Shown: piece after piece, positions 18,267 to 25,485 of the stretch
How the letters are laid out: every line of letters starts with the position of its first letter
Numbering within the stretch: position 1 is the first letter of the stretch
Program-made: the position numbers and the translations under genes
Origin: CALODP01 sp942492055
Lineage (GTDB): Bacteria; Bacteroidota; Ignavibacteria; Ignavibacteriales; Melioribacteraceae
Reading direction: 5' to 3'
Assembly: GCA_942492055.1 (NCBI GenBank)
Contig: CALODP010000002.1
Coordinates: 558,001-622,000, forward strand
Length of the DNA stretch: 64,000 nt
Notes under the pieces: model-generated
Told to the model about the DNA's origin: nothing
Seen by the model: only the letters and a program-made list of their open reading frames with translations
The model's database searches: none

Positions 18267-18517
18267 GGGAGCAATATCAATCTTTTATTACTATTATTTA
18301 GACGAAAAAGCATTAAGTGTCTATAGCAAGTTTAACAATTGAATTGTAATCCTACGGGAAAAATTATATATTCAGGCGAATCATTCCGATCCTATTTTTT
18401 TATGTAAGATATATATTGCTTATATCCGGATTCTATTCTTCATATAATGAATTGTTAATGAAATCAAATACACTGAAAAGTGAATTCCTTAATTCTTTGA
18501 TATGTGGAGTAATTCGT

Positions 18518-18727
18518 ATGACAATCTATTATCTCAACGAAACCGCTAAACCTTCTGGTGAACATGAACTGCATACCAGCAATTGTCAATCTCTCCCCTA
18601 TGCGATTAACAGAATATATCTTGGGGTCTTTCACAACTGCCAGGAAGCAATCGTAAAAGCCAAACAAGAATATGATAATGTTATTATTTGCCCGCTCTGT
18701 TGCAATAAAAATCATAACCCGAAATAA
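18518..18727 (+). CDS. Small Cys/His-rich protein, uncharacterised
   Basis: 69 aa. A longer in-frame reading from 18416 exists, but GGAG at 18506-18509 lies 8 nt before the ATG at 18518 and the upstream extension looks non-coding. The pattern is H19-T-S-N-C23, YLGVFHNC41, AIVKAKQEY, then C58-x-x-C61-C62 and H66. I have seen small bacterial proteins of this pattern (HTSxC, YLGxF, CxxC) without assigned function. The Cys/His spacing suggests one zinc site, structurally like Ada-type or phage-like zinc-binding modules. No partner gene is evident. Confidence 0.6.
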   Translation: MTIYYLNETAKPSGEHELHTSNCQSLPYAINRIYLGVFHNCQEAIVKAKQEYDNVIICPLCCNKNHNPK

Positions 18728-18883
18728 GAGTTTTTCTACATGCGAGCGATTGTTCTTTATGAGAGTGATCGCTCTCTTTGTGTTTATTTTTAATTCGATT
18801 GAAAAATCTTTTTACAATTCATTTCAAATTAAATCACTCATTTTTATTTCTTATCTTGAACTCTAAATTTATCGGAGTAAATA

Positions 18884-20131
18884 ATGGAAAAGAATAATAT
18901 AAAATGCCCTAATTGTGGGCATCAATTTCCCGTAGAAGATGCTTTCTTTAATCAAGCCGAAGAAAGGATTAGAAAAGAATACGAAATTAAGGCATCGGAA
19001 AGAGCCGAGGAATTAAACAGAGAAAAGAATGATCTCAAAAAAGCTAAAGAAGAAATTGAGCGCTGGAAAAAAGAAGAAGGGGAAATCTTTAATAAAAAAC
19101 TGAAAGAAAAGCTTCTCGAAGAAAAAGTCCGTTTAACTAAAGAAACTGAATCCGAATTCCTTGATAAAATTAAAATGCTTGAGGAAGAAAACAACAGACG
19201 CAATCTGGAAAATAAAGAGCTAAAAAAGAAAGAATTGGAATTACTCCGTAAAGAAAAAGAAATGGCGGAAAAAGAAGAAGATTTAAGACTACGTTTGGAA
19301 AAAGAGATGTTTGAAAAACGAAACGAGATTGCCGAAGAAGTAAGAAAACAAGAAGCCGAGAAAAATGAACTGAAAGTTAGAGAATATGAAAAAAAACTTG
19401 ATGATCAGAAGAAATTAGTCGAAGAGATGAAAAGAAAAGCCGAGCAAGGCTCAATGCAAATGCAAGGGGAAATTCAAGAACTCGTTCTTGAGGAAATTCT
19501 TAGAAATGAATATCCTTTTGATCTGATCGATGAAGTTCCGAAAGGAGTCTCCGGTGCGGATGTTATCCAAACAGTTGTGAATTCATACCAACAGGTATGT
19601 GGTAAGATTATCTATGAAAGCAAAAGAACTAAAGCTTTTTCAGATGGATGGATCGATAAATTAAAAGAAGATCAAAGAAATCAACAAGCTGATATTGCTT
19701 TGATTGTAACTGAGGTGATGCCGAAAGAATTGGAAAAATTCGGTAGAAAAGATGGCGTTTGGATCTGTAACTTTAATGAAGTAAAAGCGGTCTCCTTTGT
19801 CCTTCGCGAAATGATATTAAAAGCCCATTCGGTCAAAGGTGCCGAAGTAAACAAAGGGGATAAAATGGAACTCCTCTATAACTATCTGATAAGCGATGAT
19901 TTCAAACATAGAGTCGAAGCTATTGTTGAAGGTTTCTCCGGATTGAAAAGCGATCTCGATAAAGAAAAAAGAGCTATGCAACGAATCTGGAAAGAGAGAG
20001 AAAAACAAATCGAGAAAGTTATATCAAATACAGTTGATATGTACGGATCTATCAAAGGAATTGCCGGAAACGCTGTTGGAAGCGTGAAAGCTTTGGAATT
20101 AACGGCAGGAGATGAAGAAGAATTATTCTAG
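18884..20131 (+). CDS. DUF2130 family protein with nuclease-like core
   Basis: 415 aa. It begins with a zinc-ribbon half (C8-P-N-C11-G-H), followed by a very long charged coiled coil (residues 22-190), then the DUF2130 domain. In that domain the order E199 (IQELVLEEIL), GAD226V and Y-E245-S-K247 matches the E-D-ExK spacing of PD-(D/E)XK nuclease folds. The architecture also recalls RmuC (coiled coil plus nuclease-like core). Nuclease activity is inference. A CGGAG site precedes the ATG. The following membrane-protein and lipoprotein genes lie on the same strand with short gaps and may form an operon with it. Confidence 0.8.
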   Translation: MEKNNIKCPNCGHQFPVEDAFFNQAEERIRKEYEIKASERAEELNREKNDLKKAKEEIERWKKEEGEIFNKKLKEKLLEEKVRLTKETESEFLDKIKMLEEENNRRNLENKELKKKELELLRKEKEMAEKEEDLRLRLEKEMFEKRNEIAEEVRKQEAEKNELKVREYEKKLDDQKKLVEEMKRKAEQGSMQMQGEIQELVLEEILRNEYPFDLIDEVPKGVSGADVIQTVVNSYQQVCGKIIYESKRTKAFSDGWIDKLKEDQRNQQADIALIVTEVMPKELEKFGRKDGVWICNFNEVKAVSFVLREMILKAHSVKGAEVNKGDKMELLYNYLISDDFKHRVEAIVEGFSGLKSDLDKEKRAMQRIWKEREKQIEKVISNTVDMYGSIKGIAGNAVGSVKALELTAGDEEELF

Positions 20132-20212
20132 TTCTCTTGTTGGGCTCCGGAATAATTACTGGAAAATTCTATTCGCCATTAATGCTATTTTAATCTTAAT
20201 ACGGGAAACACT

Positions 20213-21772
20213 ATGAAATATTTCTATTATCTGTTTTATCCGATTATTATAATTGCAGCTATCCTATATGGAATTATCAATTATCCGCCTGAGTTTATTC
20301 CGGTTAATGACGAAACTTACCAATTAACTTATGTTGATGACGGTGTCGAAAAGAAAATTGAAGCTCGCTTGGGCTGGAAACAAGACTGCTATAAACTAAA
20401 AGATATTCTGATTCTCTATCCCAAAGAAAAAGAATTAATCTATTATAACGAAGAAGAAAAAATAACTTGGGGAATCAAACCTGAGTATAAAGCTGAAATG
20501 GAAACCAAATATGAGGCCGTTTTTAATATCCCTTTATGGAGATATTACTATTTCCTCATTGTGGCTTCCGGTCTAGTTATTATTGTCGCTATTAACTATC
20601 TCTTGGTAGAGGCATTTGATGATCGTAAGAAATGGGAGCGAACCATGGAGGAGGACTCTTTCTCTGCTTATAAAAACTATATAAATGATGATGAGTTATT
20701 AAAACTATATAAATCAAAAGCGAAAAGCAGAATTACCACCAAAGCGGATGAATATAAAATGTTCGTTCGGGTAATGCTCTCCGAAAACAAATCTTCCGGT
20801 AAAGAATTTCTTTTATCTGCTTTCGATCAAATCGCGAAATCTGGCAATCTTAATATTGGTTTTAAGATATCTTTCGGAGGAACAGCCCGAAATATCGAAG
20901 ATGTTATTAAAAGATATTTCGAAAAAATCGAGGAAACAAAAGCACGTTCCGACGAAGAGTTGCAAAAAGACGGAGTCACTCGCGAGGAAGTATTAAAAGC
21001 GGAAAAGGATTTCCATGAATTTCTCGAAGAAAACAAAAATAGAATTAAAAATAGTAAAAAGATTTCCCCCTTCTTCAAAAAGAAATATAATTCTATTCGT
21101 GAGAAGACTATAGGAATGATATCGCAAAAAGTGATTAACGCTGTCTTGCCTGATTCCGTTTTTCTTATCTCCGAAAAAAAAGAAGAGGTGAGAATCGAAA
21201 TAAAGTACAATATCTATTCGGATCTTAGTTGGTTCGAATATAAAGGGACAAAACACAGTCCCAAAAACACTCTCTATATTCCTTGCATGGAAATTGACTG
21301 GGAGCTGGATTTCTATATTAATGATGAAAAGATCGATCATCTCGAGATTACAACTGTTAATAACAATACAATTAAAAGAACCGGAGAAGATTATTCCGAT
21401 TATGTAGAAGCAATTATGAGGAGTAATTTTGTTAACTTTGGACGTAAGCTCTTTGAGTATTTCGGATATTCTAATTCGCTATCTGAAGAAGAAACATCCC
21501 GAATGGCAGCTACGGCTCTCAAAGAGAAAAAAGAAAAAATGATGAGTCAGATTAAAGCAAAAATCAAAGACGAATCAGTTGGCGCTGCCGAAGATGAGGC
21601 TAAAGGATTTGTTGAAGATTTTCTTGCTGAAAATGATGAATTACTAAAAGCTATTCAAATTTCTTCATTAATCGATATGGAAAATCAGTTTACAAATATT
21701 TTGGATAATATTTCCGGAGAAGATATTGCCGATGCTACCGCTGAAGTGATCGAGTCTCTATTTAGTGAATAG
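20213..21772 (+). CDS. Two-pass membrane protein with large cytoplasmic domain, unknown
   Basis: 519 aa. Two membrane helices at residues 5-23 (YLFYPIIIIAAILYGI) and about 110-131 (YYYFLIVASGLVIIVAINYLLV) flank an extracytoplasmic loop of about 85 residues. Residues 135-519 would be cytoplasmic, highly charged and helical, with a beta-rich stretch around 330-400. I recognise no family. It lies between the DUF2130 gene and a lipoprotein gene, 81 bp and 51 bp from them, so an envelope-linked complex is possible but not shown. Confidence 0.55.
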   Translation: MKYFYYLFYPIIIIAAILYGIINYPPEFIPVNDETYQLTYVDDGVEKKIEARLGWKQDCYKLKDILILYPKEKELIYYNEEEKITWGIKPEYKAEMETKYEAVFNIPLWRYYYFLIVASGLVIIVAINYLLVEAFDDRKKWERTMEEDSFSAYKNYINDDELLKLYKSKAKSRITTKADEYKMFVRVMLSENKSSGKEFLLSAFDQIAKSGNLNIGFKISFGGTARNIEDVIKRYFEKIEETKARSDEELQKDGVTREEVLKAEKDFHEFLEENKNRIKNSKKISPFFKKKYNSIREKTIGMISQKVINAVLPDSVFLISEKKEEVRIEIKYNIYSDLSWFEYKGTKHSPKNTLYIPCMEIDWELDFYINDEKIDHLEITTVNNNTIKRTGEDYSDYVEAIMRSNFVNFGRKLFEYFGYSNSLSEEETSRMAATALKEKKEKMMSQIKAKIKDESVGAAEDEAKGFVEDFLAENDELLKAIQISSLIDMENQFTNILDNISGEDIADATAEVIESLFSE

Positions 21773-21823
21773 TAATTTTACAAAACGAAATTGATAATTA
21801 ATAATAATACTGGAAAGGATTTT

Positions 21824-22423
21824 ATGAAGTCACTTAAAGTTGGAAGATACTTTTTCGCAATTATTCTTCTCTTTAGTCTTTTTTCTTTCACTGCGTGCAA
21901 CGATAATGTGGATGATGTGAAAAAGAAAGAACAAAATAATGAGCTTGCTAAAATTGCCGAACTCAAAAAAATTAAAGAAGCTGAAGAAGCTGAAAACGCC
22001 AGACTCAAAAGAGAACTGGAAGAAATTAATAAAAAATTGGAAGCCCAAAGTAATCCCGAACCAAAATTCGAAAATGTTGAAGAAGGAAGTCTTTATTCTA
22101 TTGTAAAACTCAAGATTACCGTGGAGAAAGAAAAACACGACGGTAAAAAATGGGACACCACCGGAGCCCCCGATATCTCCGGAAAAATCGAATTCCCCGA
22201 CGGAAATGTGCTCTATATCGACAAAGTGCAAAACTCTTACGTAGCTTCCGCTGAGATTAAGAATATCAAGCTTAGAAAGGGAGATAGAATCAGACTCTTC
22301 CTGGAAGATAGAGATATCAAAAAACATGATCTGATTGCTAGCGGTGATATAGTTTTCAACGGAGAAAAAGAACTGAAAACCTCAATCGGTTCAGCCTTTA
22401 TCGAAATTGAATTAATAAAATAA
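21824..22423 (+). CDS. Lipoprotein with coiled coil and C2-like C-terminal domain
   Basis: 199 aa. Signal peptide VGRYFFAIILLFSLFSFTAC with Cys at the end of a near-consensus lipobox (F-T-A-C). A Glu/Lys/Ala coiled coil follows (residues 32-80: KIAELKKIKEAEEAENAR). The C-terminal half (about 90-199) is beta-rich: VKLKITVEKEKHDGKKWDTT, then PDISGKIEF, then LRKGDRIRLFLEDRD, reminiscent of a C2-like sandwich, with no proof. The start is the ATG at 21824 after GGAAAGG; an upstream in-frame codon gives a non-signal extension. Third gene of the DUF2130 cluster. Confidence 0.6.
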   Translation: MKSLKVGRYFFAIILLFSLFSFTACNDNVDDVKKKEQNNELAKIAELKKIKEAEEAENARLKRELEEINKKLEAQSNPEPKFENVEEGSLYSIVKLKITVEKEKHDGKKWDTTGAPDISGKIEFPDGNVLYIDKVQNSYVASAEIKNIKLRKGDRIRLFLEDRDIKKHDLIASGDIVFNGEKELKTSIGSAFIEIELIK

Positions 22424-22428
22424 TTTTA

Positions 22429-22459
22429 TGTCGTGTCGTGAAATATTCACGGCACGACA
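22429..22459. terminator. Hairpin after the lipoprotein gene
   Basis: TGTCGTGTCGTG pairs with CACGGCACGACA (one G·T) across a 7-nt loop 5 bp after the stop. The following GTTCTTG is only weakly U-rich. It likely ends the 18.9-22.4 kb unit. Confidence 0.55.
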
Positions 22460-22642
22460 GTTCTTGCTCCGATATAAATATTTAACCGAAAATAATAATC
22501 GTTGGAAGACTGGTAATTCCTCTAATCTTCCCTTCGAATAGAGCCTAATTCAAACGCGCCCGTAATCTTGCGGGAAAACTGCAATCCGGTGAGAAATCTT
22601 TTTTTAGTAAAATAGTTGGAATACTCCCCTTATTTGGATCCC

Positions 22643-22699
22643 GTCTAAATAATTCTTGACAACAATCAATATTATTATTAAGATTGCGTCTAAATAATT
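22643..22699 (+). promoter_or_regulatory. Promoter of the tetR gene flanked by a 12-bp direct repeat
   Basis: TTGACA (22656-22661), a 17-bp spacer and TAAGAT (22679-22684) form a sigma70-like promoter. GTCTAAATAATT occurs at 22643-22654 and again at 22688-22699, bracketing the promoter. The second copy would lie at the transcription start. This is a plausible autoregulatory arrangement. The sequence differs from the GAACA-type sites further downstream. Confidence 0.45.
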
Positions 22700-22716
22700 A
22701 TGAGTTGAGTAATTTC

Positions 22717-23364
22717 TTGCAAACACAAAAAGATGACATAAAAGTAAGGATTCTTGAGAAAGCCAGAATTGAGTTTATCAATAAAGGATTTCAAAAAGCC
22801 TCTATGCGGAAAATAGCGAACGAAGCTGGGGTTTCTACCAGCAATGTCTATAATTATTTTCTTAACAAAGACGAACTCTTTTCCACAATCTTAGAGCCTG
22901 TCTCAGGTAAATTATTAGCTTATTTCGAGAAAATGGAAAAAGAACAAATGTATGCGGATCCTAAAAATTGGACATACCGTGCGCATGTTCGGAAAACTTC
23001 CGAAATAGCCAAGTTTATCGATAGTTATCGTGAAGAATTGAATTTAATCGTATTTAAGTCATTCGGATCTTCTTATGCAAATTTCAAGGACGAATTGATC
23101 GAGAAATATACTTCCATGTCAATAGACTATATTGCCAAATCAGAAGGGCTCTATCCTAACTTGAAATGTAATATCTCGGCATTCTGTTTGCACAATATCG
23201 CCTCACTTCTTTTTAATATCATTTCCGAGATATTAATGCATAATATCAGCGGTAAAGAAATGGAAGATGTTTTGCAAGAGATGATGGTCTTTATGTTCTA
23301 CGGATACGAAGGTATAATGGAATATGATTTCTCAACAATGAAGCCAAAGAAGGTAGAAAAATAA
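22717..23364 (+). CDS. TetR/AcrR-family transcriptional regulator
   Basis: About 215 aa. The N-terminal helix-turn-helix is typical: ARIEFINKGFQKASMRKIAN, then EAGVSTSNVYNYFLNKDELF. The C-terminal ligand-binding domain (about 70-215) is helical and specific to this protein. The start is uncertain: no in-frame ATG exists, only TTGs at 22684, 22705 and 22717. A predicted promoter reaches 22684, and 22717 gives the usual distance to the HTH, so it is preferred. The stop is 90 bp before a LolA-like gene, and between them lies an operator-like site also found before the RND exporter. It probably controls this export operon. Confidence 0.85.
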   Translation: MQTQKDDIKVRILEKARIEFINKGFQKASMRKIANEAGVSTSNVYNYFLNKDELFSTILEPVSGKLLAYFEKMEKEQMYADPKNWTYRAHVRKTSEIAKFIDSYREELNLIVFKSFGSSYANFKDELIEKYTSMSIDYIAKSEGLYPNLKCNISAFCLHNIASLLFNIISEILMHNISGKEMEDVLQEMMVFMFYGYEGIMEYDFSTMKPKKVEK

Positions 23365-23368
23365 TTTT

Positions 23369-23396
23369 TTTTGAACATTTCTGAACAGTGTTCGTT
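23369..23396. promoter_or_regulatory. Operator-like site A (GAACA palindrome) before the LolA-like gene
   Basis: TTTTGAACA, 5 bp, then GAACA-G-TGTTC and GTT. The core is a palindrome with 5-bp arms, with an extra direct GAACA half-site 10 bp upstream. The same layout with the same spacing occurs at 25443-25470. Proposed binding site of the TetR regulator encoded just upstream. Confidence 0.65.
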
Positions 23397-23453
23397 ATTG
23401 CTGTTCTTATCGGACGAAAGATAGTATTAATAAAAATAAAAGGAATAAAAAAA

Positions 23454-24236
23454 ATGAATAAGATCTGTATGGTAATAATGCCATTGGCTCTGATCTTCTT
23501 TGCCAAAAAAAATATCGCGCAAAATTTAACCGGAAGAGAAATAATGATCATGGTCGACGAAAGAGAAGACGGAGAAGACCGTCAATCACAGATGGAAATG
23601 ATTCTTATCAACAAACGGGAAAGAAGAAGAGTTAGAGAGATTAAAAGCTATTCAAAAGATTATGGTAAAGATACTAAGAAGGTAATGGTCTTTCAAAAAC
23701 CTGCCGACGTAAAAGGAACCGGATTTTTGCTTTGGGAATATGATGAGCAGAATAGGGATGATGATAGATGGTTATATATGCCGGCTCTTAGAAAAGTCAG
23801 AAGAATCAGCGGATCTTCGAATAACGATTATTTTATGGGCTCAGACTTTACATACGACGATATGGGGGATAGAAACGTCGATGAAGACACCCATAAGCTT
23901 CTCAGAGAAGAAAAATTAGATGGACACGACTGCTGGGTCGTTGAATCGATCCCGAAAGCGAATGACGACATGTATGTTAAGAAAATCGCATGGATCAGAA
24001 AAGATGTGAATATAGCTGTGAAAGTAGAATATTACGATAAAATAGGACTTATGAAAATCTTCTATGTAAAAGAAATAAAACAAATCGATGGCATTTGGTC
24101 AATATGTAAAATGTTTATGGATAATTTGAGAGAGAAGCACAAAACCGAATTGATATTAAAGAATATTTCCTACAACAAAGGATTAAAGGATAATATCTTT
24201 ACAGTCTCTTCGATAGAAAGAGGTAGAATTCGATGA
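23454..24236 (+). CDS. LolA-like outer-membrane lipoprotein-sorting protein
   Basis: 260 aa with a signal peptide (ICMVIMPLALIFFAKKNIAQ). The mature part fits the LolA_like (PF17131-type) family: LTGREIMIMVDEREDGEDRQ, MILINKRERRRVREI, FQKPADVKGTGFLLWEYDEQ, DRWLYMPALRKVRRI, SDFTYDDMGDR, and YDKIGLMKIFYVKEI. These periplasmic half-barrel proteins accompany MMPL/RND exporters and are thought to carry lipids or hydrophobic molecules. The ATG at 23454 follows AAAAGGA; the in-frame upstream extension runs through the operator-like site and is rejected. It overlaps the next gene by 4 bp. Confidence 0.82.
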   Translation: MNKICMVIMPLALIFFAKKNIAQNLTGREIMIMVDEREDGEDRQSQMEMILINKRERRRVREIKSYSKDYGKDTKKVMVFQKPADVKGTGFLLWEYDEQNRDDDRWLYMPALRKVRRISGSSNNDYFMGSDFTYDDMGDRNVDEDTHKLLREEKLDGHDCWVVESIPKANDDMYVKKIAWIRKDVNIAVKVEYYDKIGLMKIFYVKEIKQIDGIWSICKMFMDNLREKHKTELILKNISYNKGLKDNIFTVSSIERGRIR

Positions 24237-25438
24237 AAAGAGTTTTGCTGATTTTATTGTCGATAATGTGTGCCGAGTTTTCCTATGGCGTAGGTTTTGA
24301 TTATAAAGGATTCGCTGATACTTATTACGCTTTCCAAATGAAAGGGAACAATAAATACAATGCGTTAAGATCCAGATTCCGGGGAGAACTGTTTTCCCAA
24401 ATCGGAGACGCATATCTTTTCACATCGATAAATGCTATAAGTAATAACACAATAAAAGATGATTCTGATGTCAATTTGCATGAACTCTATTTGGAATACG
24501 TCGGATCATCATGGGATATTAGAATAGGAAGGCAAATAATTACATGGGGTAAGGCAGATGGTTTGCAAATAACCGATATCATTTGTCCCGGAGATTTTAC
24601 TGAATTTATTACACGTGATTTCGACGATATAAGAATACCGGTTGATGCTTTGAAATTTCGATATATGACAGATCTGACTAATGTCGAAATAATTTGGCAA
24701 CCATTTTTCAAGAACGCTATTCTTCCTGGCGGCAATAGTCCTTGGGCTATTCCTCTGAGTATCGATAGGGAGCTCTATAACCTTCCTAAATTACCAGAGA
24801 AGTCACTGAAAAATTGCGAAATAGCCGGAAAGATTTCTTTCTTCCTATCAGGAATCGATTTCGCTTTTTCTGGATTCTATACTTGGGATGATTTGCCGAT
24901 AGTTCATGAAAAAAGAATAGATGGAAGATCTCAGTATTGCCCCGAATATCATCGGGTAAGTTTTCTCGGTTTCGAAATAAATAAACCGATAAACGATTTT
25001 GTTATTCGATCCGAGGTTGCTTTCTATCATGACAAATATATGAGATCTTTGAAGACAAAAGATAAAACTGACAAAAAGGATTTGTTGAAAAAAATGATCG
25101 GTCTTGATTGGTATCCGGGAAATGATTGGACATGCAGTGCGCAGATTGCTAACGATCTTATTCTTGATTATCAGCATGAATTAGTAGATGATGAGAATAA
25201 TACTTTGATCACGTTAAATATATCGAAAAAAATATGTCGACAGACTTTGGAGATATCCAATATGATCTATTTCGGAATAAATGAAAGCGATTTCTATGAA
25301 AAAATAGCTATCGATTATGCTCTGACAGATGAATTTCACGTTTCCTGTGGGGCAGACATTTTTTCCGGCGAAAAAGGAAAATTCGGCCGATATGAAGATA
25401 ATTCCCAAGTTTGGATGAAAGGGAAATTTAATTTCTAA
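24233..25438 (+). CDS. DUF1302-like outer-membrane porin/barrel
   Basis: 401 aa with a signal peptide (VLLILLSIMCAEFSYG). The mature chain alternates hydrophobic and polar residues and ends in SQVWMKGKFNF, the C-terminal aromatic residue being typical of outer-membrane barrels. The region DIRIGRQIITWGKADG followed by DFTEFITRDFDDIRIP is the signature I associate with DUF1302-type proteins. ATGA overlap with the LolA-like gene shows translational coupling. It probably supplies the outer-membrane part of the export route formed with the RND protein downstream. Confidence 0.75.
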   Translation: MKRVLLILLSIMCAEFSYGVGFDYKGFADTYYAFQMKGNNKYNALRSRFRGELFSQIGDAYLFTSINAISNNTIKDDSDVNLHELYLEYVGSSWDIRIGRQIITWGKADGLQITDIICPGDFTEFITRDFDDIRIPVDALKFRYMTDLTNVEIIWQPFFKNAILPGGNSPWAIPLSIDRELYNLPKLPEKSLKNCEIAGKISFFLSGIDFAFSGFYTWDDLPIVHEKRIDGRSQYCPEYHRVSFLGFEINKPINDFVIRSEVAFYHDKYMRSLKTKDKTDKKDLLKKMIGLDWYPGNDWTCSAQIANDLILDYQHELVDDENNTLITLNISKKICRQTLEISNMIYFGINESDFYEKIAIDYALTDEFHVSCGADIFSGEKGKFGRYEDNSQVWMKGKFNF

Positions 25439-25442
25439 AAAA

Positions 25443-25470
25443 TTTTGAACAAATACGAACAATGTTCGTT
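25443..25470. promoter_or_regulatory. Operator-like site B (GAACA palindrome) before the RND exporter
   Basis: TTTTGAACA, 5 bp, then GAACA-A-TGTTC and GTT; the palindrome arms extend to ACGAACA/TGTTCGT. Outside the 5-bp spacer and the central base it is identical to site A at 23369-23396. It starts 4 bp after the upstream stop and ends 3 bp before an ATG at 25474. Confidence 0.7.
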
Positions 25471-25485
25471 TTTATGGAGAAGAAG

